Shown here piece after piece: positions 56,825 through 64,000 of a DNA stretch of 64,000 nucleotides. Position numbers and translations under genes: made by a program. The DNA comes from Gambelia wislizenii. Lineage: Eukaryota > Chordata > Lepidosauria > Squamata > Crotaphytidae. Numbering within the stretch: position 1 is the stretch's first letter; every line of letters begins with the position of its first letter. Location of the stretch: NCBI GenBank assembly GCA_030847615.1, contig JAUMIR010000005.1, positions 212,768,645-212,832,644 of the forward strand, read 5' to 3'. The notes beneath the pieces were generated by a model, which was not told where the DNA came from, did no database searches, and saw nothing but the letters and a program-made list of their open reading frames with translations.

Positions 56825-57239
56825 TAACCAATATCACCAAGCTAAACGAACTGGAAGGTACAACAGATTAATTAATACGTTTTAAAAGAATATAGTTCAA
56901 TAAAAGGGGGGGGTATCACGACTGAAGGATTTTAAGAAGTATTACCTACTAAAATGTATAATAGCAATAAATTCTGACAAACAAGTGTTATAGGAGGAAG
57001 CCATAGACTTGAGAAGCAGAGCTGGCGTGATGTAATTAATGTCTGGAAGGAGAACGGAACGAAAGCATCAGGCACGAAGCTCACGTGTAAATGCCCACCC
57101 AAGCCTACCCCGCAGGGCTGTTGTGAGGGTGTATCCCGGAGGGCACGGAGAACGCCGGGCGCTCCTTGTGAGAAATAAAGGTATTTATTTGAATTTATTA
57201 TAAAATAAATAAATTCAAAGAAAGGGCTAAACTCCCCCA

Positions 57240-57665
57240 CGCTGGGCTCAAGACGGTCGGCAGGGAAACCCTGGCGATTCGCCACAAGCGCCAGGAGCCT
57301 CAAACACCGCCTCGTCCTCCCGGCCCTTCTCCCCCTCATTTCACTCACCCACCATCCAGCCGTTACCTCGGCTGTTTAAAAATGGCGCCTCCGCTCCAAC
57401 CGCCCCGCCCCTTCGCCTTCGTTTGAGCCCTCTCGGGACCCGTACGGGCTTCTACCTTTCCATTCTCCCAGCTGTAGACACGACCCCACCACCGCTCAAG
57501 GTATTCGGCAGCCCCGGAGCATCACGGGAACGCGGAAGGAGGAGGAGGAGGAAGAGGGACGGCGGGGAATAGCAAGCGCGGCGCGAGGCGGCGCGGGAAG
57601 CGGCCAGTGGGCGGAGTTTGTGGCGTGGCTGTTAGAGCTGAACCAATCGCGGAGGAGGGGGCGTG
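57240..57665 (-). promoter_or_regulatory. CEP83: CpG-rich promoter and probable first exon of CEP83
   Basis: The window is AT-rich except here and in the GC-rich repeat arrays. This stretch is dense in CG dinucleotides, with GC boxes at 57401-57410 (cgccccgccc) and 57609-57614, a CCAAT box at 57643-57647 and an AAAATGGCGCC element near 57380 that resembles a YY1 site. It is TATA-less. On the minus strand a strong donor (GTGG|gtgagt) at 57349/57348 fits the end of a noncoding first exon, to be joined to the acceptor at 48975. No coding exon lies upstream. TSS position and exon 1 boundaries are inferred. Confidence 0.7.
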
Positions 57666-57785
57666 GCTTCTCTGCTAAAGGAGCATTGCTTGGGTTCTCC
57701 CTGGGACAGAAAGCATTTAAATGACTTTAGAGTCCTATGTGTGCGTTGCTTTTGTTTTTAATATTAATTGTTTATTAATTTTTCT

Positions 57786-57788
57786 CTT

Positions 57789-57826
<38 letters not shown>
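57786..57826. repeat. (AC)n-(AT)n microsatellite
   Basis: A run of AC dinucleotides passes into AT dinucleotides, just upstream of the CEP83 promoter. Confidence 0.9.
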
Positions 57827-57827
<1 letters not shown>

Positions 57828-57954
57828 AAATCAGATAACAACATGCAAAGGCTAAAAGCGCAGTAAGGGTTATTTTGTTTTATTTTGTTTTATTCTGCAT
57901 TGTGTGTATGTGCCTGGGTTGTTGTTTTTCTCCTGTTGTATTTTATTACAGTAT

Positions 57955-58170
57955 TTTATATTCCCTTCATATTCTCTGGGGTTGGGTTCCAGGTCCCCCC
58001 GTGGATACCAAAATCCGTGAATACTCAAGTCCCATTATATGCAGTGGCATAGTGAAATAGTGTCCCTTATATAAGATTGCAAAATCAAGGTTTGCTTTTT
58101 GGATTATTATTTTTTAAAGAATATTTTCAAACTGTGCATACTTAAATCCATGGATATGGAGGGACAACTG
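57955..58170. mobile_element. Tigger/pogo-like MITE, copy of the 7577 family
   Basis: The right end gatatggagggacaactg plus TA is intact; the left end is diverged (attcccttcatattctctgg). The interior gtcccttatataagattgc matches 7577-7803 in the opposite orientation. Confidence 0.7.
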
Positions 58171-58259
58171 TAATTGTTTTATTCTGTAACCTGTAAAGCA
58201 CCATGTACATGAATGACCCTATATAAATAATAATAATGGGGCACTTAATATGCTGGAGT

Positions 58260-58900
58260 TAACATTAGTAAAAAGAAAAACAAGGACTGCTCACCTGTTA
58301 TCTCTCTGATGTCCATTGAGGATAAGATCAAGTCATCTGAAATACATCTGACCATCAGTTCAAATGAGTTGATGGAGGCCTGACAGATATGCTGGAGTTA
58401 ACAAAATTAATGAAACCATTTTTCAGTAAATGAACTCCTGATTTGTTGTTGAGAGTGATATCTCTTTTTATCTCTCAATTTCTCTGATAACTCTTCATCC
58501 CATACATTTTCCCGCCAGTTGTCCATCGTGACAAGACCAGTCTTTTAGGCTTTTGGTATTTCTAGTCTAGCTGCTGCCAGCAAAAAAGCTATTAATGATC
58601 TACTGTATGTCTTCAATGCTTATTGATAGGGGTATAAATAGAAGGTAACAGGAGGGCAGAAGGACAAGTTGATTTCTTGATTAGTGATTGGAGCAATTTG
58701 TTTAAGGACATTCAACCAAAAAGACTTAATCATAGGGCAGTCAGTCCACATATAGCTGTATGTTCCTGGGGCCGCACATCCCCTTCAACACATGGGTGAA
58801 AGGGTTCCTTTTGTTTTCAGTGAGATCACTTTCTCCCAAATGTACACATAATCACAGCCTCATAGCTGCTAGGAAAGACGTGGAAAAATAACATACAGTT
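58260..58900 (-). mobile_element. L1-type ORF2 3' end, degenerate
   Basis: Minus-strand frame near 58760-58620: GTYSYMWTDCPMIKSFWLNV then LKQIAPITNQEINL. This is the L1 ORF2 C-terminal pattern (H-M-W-x2-C-x-x-I-x-x-F-W). Further fragments with stops run down to about 58300. Not functional. Confidence 0.65.
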
Positions 58901-59982
58901 CCTGTGTCAATTTTCCTAAGAAGAAATTACCTTGAATTCACTGAATAAACATGCATAAGGTAGGATTGCTCATAAAATGACTTTTATTTGCTGTTGCTGT
59001 TACCTCCACTATTACTATTCTCCAGACCAGCTAGGCAATCTGGAATATACTAATGAGACTGATTGACAGACTCCCCGTATATATTTTTTTTCATACAACA
59101 CTTTATTGGTTTGTGTAAATTCGCCATGATAGAGTTGGTCTAGGGGCTCTTTCACATGGTAGCAGAATAGAATGATCATATTCATAGGCCGTATATTTCT
59201 TGAATGTGTGGGGACACACAAAAGGGGGAGAGATGTTCTGAAAAACATTGGCTAAATGCCCAAAGAAAAAGACACTTTGGTCTGACGTGGGTGGGGTGAT
59301 TCTTACACTCTTTAAGAGAAGAATGCTTGCAAAATTTTGCTAGAACAATGCTTGCTGGCAGGATACTTGAATAAATGTTTTAATCTCAGTGTGTGATGAA
59401 ATTTAATGTGGGGTAATCCTCAAGCAAAAATTATGTGTTCAAATTTTAAGTGAAATGTGATGTTTTACCATTTCTGCAAATATTGGAAACCAGTAACTAA
59501 AGAGTTTTTTAACAAAAGCTGCTTATCCATTCTGTAGGGCCTTCCTAAATTTTTAGTGGTCAAAAAAGCCAAGTAGATTAGAAAATTGCCAATCTTTAGC
59601 ATAACTTTTGTTTTCTTTTTGTTTTTTATTTCATGGAACACTGAATAAAATACAGTACTATTCACCAGTTTTATACTCATCAGGAAAACTGATTTGTAGT
59701 TTGAACTAATACCCCTAGAGGGTACTGTAACTCCAAATACAGGAACAGTCATTCCGGATGATTATGCTTTTCCAAACATGATAGTGTGAGCAAAATGGAT
59801 GCCTCCACTGTAATGACAGTAGAAAGCACTATTTACAGAGTGCATGGAGCAAAGCATCTCCCAGAAACACCAGTGAAGATTTGAAACACTGGCACTATCC
59901 AGAGATTTTTATTTATTTATTTAACTAGATTCTGCAGGCCTAAAGTGAATCTTTCACTGAATCTATCACTGATAGTAAACCA
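58901..59982. other. Intergenic sequence upstream of CEP83, nothing recognised
   Basis: No exon-like segment, RNA gene or complete repeat identified. Confidence 0.4.
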
Positions 59983-60607
59983 GGGGCCCATGTATACAAG
60001 GGGGGAAATGTGGATTGATGAGAACTTATGCATATTCAAAGCAGTATCAACCTGTCTTAATGGTAGTTTGGCAAAATCACAGGCATGCGAGGCTATCTAT
60101 TTTTGCTGTTCCAATGGGCATGCCTGCGATTCAAAATGGCAGCCATGACTCACATTTTCATTTTTGCCAGTTGCCACCACCAAACATTTTTTAAAAGCAT
60201 ATCTAAGGTGTGATATTCCACCTAAATAAATTTGTAAAAAGAAAATAAAAAGGCTGTTTTGTCGCCTCAGCACACGATTGCTAAGACGAAAATCCAAGAT
60301 GGCCGTTCCGGGGCTCTGGCCTTCTTAGCAAGCCCCACCCCCTGTTCCCGTCTGGCCAAACAGTTTTCTACTTCCACTTTTCTGGTACTATACGAATAAA
60401 TGTGATCGCCTGTCCTAATGATCAACGATGTACATTCTCTACGGTGTTTTTTAAAAACTTAGGGGAAAGCAAGGTTTTCCACAAGGAGTTTATGGTGGAT
60501 TTGCCCCACTCCTTCCGAATGAGGCAGAATTATGTGGGATCCTATTAGGACAGGTCATATTCTAAGCGAATTCTATGAGGATTATTTTCACCGTTTAGAC
60601 AGGCCCC
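59983..60607. mobile_element. Dispersed repeat copy 2 (about 620 bp)
   Basis: Full-length match to 8899-9522. Its ends are clearer here: ggggcccatgtatacaag and ccgtttagacaggcccc form an inverted repeat, supporting a DNA-transposon origin. Confidence 0.65.
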
Positions 60608-60629
60608 AGGAGTAATAGTACTGTAGTAA

Positions 60630-60851
60630 ACAGTGGCTTGAGCATTGGACTATGACTCCAGGAGACCAGGGTTCAAATCCCCAGTTGGCCATGGAATCCT
60701 ACTGGGTGACCTTGGGTAAGTCATGCACTCTCAGCTTCAGGGGAAGGCAAGGGCAACCCCCTTCTGAACAAATTATGCCAAGAAAACCTCATGATAGGTT
60801 AGCCTTAGGGTTGCCATAAGTTGGAAACGACTTGAAGTCACACAACAACAA
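60630..60851 (+). mobile_element. tRNA-headed SINE, best-preserved copy
   Basis: Head ctgtagtaaacagtggcttg, B-box ccagggttcaaatccccag, core ctactgggtgaccttgggta and tail gttggaaacgacttgaagtc, ending cacaacaacaac. The caacaac end resembles RTE/BovB-type tails, so the mobilising LINE may be of that type (inference). Confidence 0.85.
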
Positions 60852-61059
60852 CTTTGCTGCAGACATTACATCCACTTCAAGTCTGTTAAGGTTGGACTGT
60901 CTTTAGGTTTCCATGGTTTTTTAATATGAGAATCCCAAAGGTTCCAAACATTTTTAATTTACAAAAGAATGTATACTACAAGTATTTTAATAATTAAAGC
61001 ATAACTGGTGTGTGTGTGTTTCTGGGCATGTATTCTTGCCTAAATGTAAGAATTCTCAT

Positions 61060-61270
61060 GGTAGAACAGACCAAGTTCCATCTAGCCTAGCATTCTGATC
61101 CCGCAATGACCAGCCAGTCAGGGAAGCCCATAAGCATGGTATAATGATGCTGTCATAATTCTGATGTCATTTAAAGTATACTGCCTCAAATAAGGAGTTT
61201 CTGTTTTGCACTACTATAAATCATAGCCATTGATAAATATCTTTAATTCGTCTTTTTTCATGAAGTCAGA
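61060..61270 (+). repeat. CR1-like 3' fragment, diverged
   Basis: ggtagaacagaccaagttcc, atctagcctagcattctgat and cagtcagggaagcccataag resemble an amniote repeat I recall with agaccaaaggtccatctagt and gggaagcccacaagcagg. Classification is from recall. Confidence 0.45.
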
Positions 61271-62215
61271 GTAGGATGCATGGTCTCTATTTACCACAAA
61301 GCCTCTTTTCATTTCTAAATTGGAAATGAGTCTGAGGGTGGAAGCCACTTACCCACATTTGTGTTGACCCAACCAAGCATCCTGTTTCCTAGTGGCAGAA
61401 GCACAACACAACTTGTGGTCTGAAAGCCACCTATTGCAATATGTGACTAAGCAGCTGTCAGAAGGAACAAGGCATAGTATCTGTGGTTTACAAGTATCAG
61501 CTTGCTCTAGGTGATTCACTAGAAATTGACCAGACAGTGGCCTGTGCTTTGCCTTTGCCTACTTTGTTATTCAATACCTCTGTATCTCGCAAATTGCATT
61601 TTAATGGTTCTACACCCAAGCTATCCAGAAAGATACATGGATTTAAATGAACAGAAAAAAATATTATCAAGCATTTCTAAAAATCCTCAGTTTAGGTTAC
61701 TGTTTTGCTGTTTTTCTTGTGACTACAGGTTTCATTTATCTACTAGGATTCTATCTTTCTTTGTTGCCCTAAGCACAACCCACTGGTGTATTTTTTATGA
61801 TTGCCAAAGCTGCTTTGAGAACTCATCTAAAAACTCCATATAAAAATCACAAAAGCACTTTTAATTATCACCTCCTGTTGTTTCAGGTTAAAAATGATCA
61901 GACACTGTGAGGAAGATTAAGATATGAGAGAAGCATCAATTTGAAATGTGAACGACTCAGTGCAAAAAAAATGGTCACAGGTTAATGATGCACTGTGTAA
62001 AAATGCATCTGTTCACAACTGACGTGATCATCACAGCAATCGCTTCTTATGTCTTCAGGAGGAGGGCAGCAGTGAAGATGTTCAAACAGAAAAACAGCAG
62101 TGATACCACATGCCAAGGAAGGAGTCAAGGTAACCACCAACCACAACAAAGAAAAGAAAGGTGCTGGTGGTTGGGGGTTGCTCGGGGATATAGAGGCACC
62201 TGTGTGCCAGCCTGA
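61271..62215. other. Intergenic sequence, nothing recognised
   Basis: A 105-residue open frame (61526-61843) has no known domain and is probably chance. Confidence 0.4.
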
Positions 62216-62279
62216 CAAGATTTAATTGGGAAGTGTGCTGTCTTCCTGGTGCACACATCCAGGATGTCACTGACAACTT

Positions 62280-62860
62280 GCTAAAACTCGTGAAGAACAC
62301 AGATCAGTAACCCTTGCTCCTTATTCTTGTGGGTACCAACGACATGGCCAGAAATACATTTGAACAGATCATTTCTGACTGACGCTTTAAGCAGGATGCT
62401 GAAGGGGTTTGAGGCATAGGTGATATTCTCATCAATTCTACCAATGAAGGATAGAGGACTACACAGGGACAGGAAAATAATAAAAGTAGGTAGATAGTGT
62501 AGATGGAAGAGGTTTGACTTCTGGGACTGTGGTCTTCATTTCTTAAGACAATCATCCTACCAGGTCTCCATTATACCTACAAAGTCATACAGTATTTAAC
62601 CTCCTGCCAAAGGACTACTGGCTACAGATGGCTGCGCCTCACAAAGACTGGGAAGAATGTCTTTGGTAGTGGCATGGAAAGTCTGATCAAGAGGGCTTTA
62701 AACGAAATCATTTGGGAGGAAGGGTTGTAGATGATAGCGCAACCATTAGTCTAAACACAGACTCTAAACACAAGGATGTGAATTCTAGAGAAGCTGAAGG
62801 AGAGAAGGATCCACAGAAAAACAGACAGTACATTAATAGGTAAGAACAAAGAAAGCTTCA
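62280..62860 (+). mobile_element. CR1 LINE ORF1 remnant
   Basis: LLILVGTNDMARNTFEQI at 62310-62370 is the GTND block of the esterase-like CR1 ORF1 protein. It is followed by WLQMAAPHKDW (62620-62650), corresponding to the C-terminal part, and by the RALNE-like end. Frames are broken by stops. Confidence 0.65.
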
Positions 62861-62934
62861 AATGTCTATACCCTAACACATACGGAGTTTGGGAAACAAA
62901 CAAGGTGATACTGAAGTCCTAGTGCCGGAAGGTA

Positions 62935-64000
62935 AATATGACTTTATAGGCATAATGTGGCCTGGTGGGATGACGCCTACAATTGGAATATTACAATTGA
63001 AGGATATAACCTATTAAAAAATAATATACGTAGTAGAAAAGGAGAGGTAGTAGCATTGTATGTCAGACAAATTCAGTTGTACAGAAATCCATGAGAGTGA
63101 TCAGAGTGAACCAGTTGAGAGCATTTGGGTAAAAATAGAGAAATATATAAATGCAATATTGTGTGTAGGAGTTTACTACAGGCCACCAAACCATGAAGAG
63201 GTGATGAATGATGCTTTTCAGAAACAAATTTCAGAACTCTCAAAGATGCAGGAATTAGTAGTTATGGGGGATTTCTATTATCCTGATATCTGCTGGGAGA
63301 CTAACTTTGCTAAGCACATGCTCCCCAACAAATTCCTGGTGTGCCTCACAGATAATTTCTTATTTCAAAAGTTAGAGGAAGGAACAAGGGGATTGGCAAT
63401 CCTGGACTTGATCCTGGTCAATAGAGAGGAGTTGGTCACTGGAATCAAAGTAGTTGGTACTTTAGGGAAGTTACTGTGTTATGCTAGGATTTGCAAATGT
63501 GGGACAGGGCAAAGAAGAATATAGTCAAACATGGACCTTGGATTTCAGGAAAGCTGATTTTAACAAGTTCAGGTAATTACTGGATACAATCCCATGGCTA
63601 GACATACTAAAGGAAAAAAGACACCCAGCAAAGGTGGGAGTTCTTGATGAAGGAGTTGCAAAAAACACAATCACAAAAAATCCCATGGAAGAAGAAAAAT
63701 GGGAAACATCTGAAAAAGCCAATGTGGCTGCACAGCAAACTCAAGGGGAAAGTGGAAAGAAAAAGGAGTATGTATATAGAATGGAAGGAAGGACAAATCA
63801 CCAAGGATGAGTACAGTTGTGTAGCCCAAGTTTGCAGGAATAGCATAAGGAAAACAAGCTCAAAATTATCTGAGATTGGCTAGGCAAGCAGAGAGTAACA
63901 AAAAGAAGTTCTTCAGATAAATTCATGACCAAGGAGACAGTAGGGCCACTGTTCAATAAGACAAAATGCTAACATCTAAATGAAAAGGCCAAACTGCTCA
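62935..64000 (+). mobile_element. CR1 LINE ORF2 5' part (endonuclease), degenerate, runs off the window
   Basis: The frame at 63060-63524 reads [48 protein letters not shown] and [36 protein letters not shown] and LDL-L-NREELV are the apurinic-endonuclease motifs of CR1 LINEs; the usual Asn in GDFN is Tyr here. From 63530 the frame is lost and resumes near 63644 with a basic linker (MMKELQKTQSQKIPWKKKNG). The RT domain would follow beyond 64000. Confidence 0.8.

Larger units (their letters stand above)
22140..57540 (-). other. CEP83: CEP83 gene, complete coding sequence
   Basis: CEP83 (CCDC41) is a coiled-coil protein of centriolar distal appendages, needed to dock the mother centriole to the membrane in ciliogenesis. 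Fifteen coding exons on the minus strand join without a frame break (2163 bases, 720 residues plus stop), against 701 residues for the human protein as I recall it. Recognised stretches, in order: the start [137 protein letters not shown] and [14 protein letters not shown]. Heptad-rich, Lys/Glu-rich sequence runs through nearly all of it. One intron uses a GC donor. A noncoding first exon in a CpG-rich promoter at 57.3-57.5 kb is inferred. Convergent with PLXNC1. Confidence 0.93.

Noticed and set aside
57240..57700. Bidirectional promoter driving a plus-strand gene
   Set aside because: No plus-strand exon or donor followed by coding sequence was found in the 6 kb downstream.
60630..60851. tRNA gene, suggested by a GGTTCAAATCC B-box
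   Set aside because: No cloverleaf can be completed and the same head occurs in many SINE copies.
61526..61843. 105-residue open frame with hydrophobic start
   Set aside because: No domain, ordinary intergenic AT-rich sequence, no splice or promoter context.
63060..63524. 154-residue open frame as a host gene
   Set aside because: Motifs are those of a CR1 LINE endonuclease; it is a retroelement remnant.

Overview
This is a vertebrate nuclear window, most likely from a squamate reptile (lizard-type). Split exons with GT-AG introns carry two well-conserved vertebrate genes. The background is dense in squamate or amniote-type repeats: a tRNA-headed SINE, a 5S-rRNA-headed SINE, CR1, L1 and other LINE fragments, a Penelope-like element, many Tigger/pogo-like short DNA elements, and hAT and mariner-like elements. 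The species call is inference; the gene calls rest on spliced reading frames that join in phase. LAYOUT: (1) About 4.0-19.3 kb, plus strand: the last nine coding exons of a plexin, best matched to PLXNC1. They encode the end of the Rho-GTPase-binding domain and the second half of the GAP domain, with the stop at 17952-17954 and a 3' UTR to about 19.3 kb. (2) About 22.1-57.5 kb, minus strand: a complete CEP83 (CCDC41) coding sequence in 15 coding exons, assembling without a frame break into about 720 residues of coiled-coil centriolar distal-appendage protein. Its start codon is at 48861-48863, its stop at 22263-22265, and a CpG-rich promoter with first exon lies at about 57.25-57.66 kb. The two genes converge tail to tail, the same order and orientation I recall for mammals (human 12q22). 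(3) About 57.7-64 kb: repeat-rich flank upstream of CEP83, with an L1 3' end, a 620-bp dispersed repeat and a degenerate CR1 element running off the window end. REPEATS OF NOTE: a 2.46-kb terminal-inverted-repeat element (4554-7010) is filled by about 13 copies of a 148-bp GC-rich unit that is itself two back-to-back palindromes. Two elements with unrelated ends (31991-33024 and 55443-55978) carry different GC-rich palindromic tandem arrays. A solo LTR with a perfect 5-bp target duplication sits inside a SINE (2146-3094). The most unusual content is this class of short DNA elements carrying palindromic minisatellites. I see no sign of a new protein-coding system. The long open frames over the arrays on both strands follow from base composition and from the 148-bp period. 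The two host genes share only their neighbourhood and convergent ends; nothing here shows that they are co-regulated.
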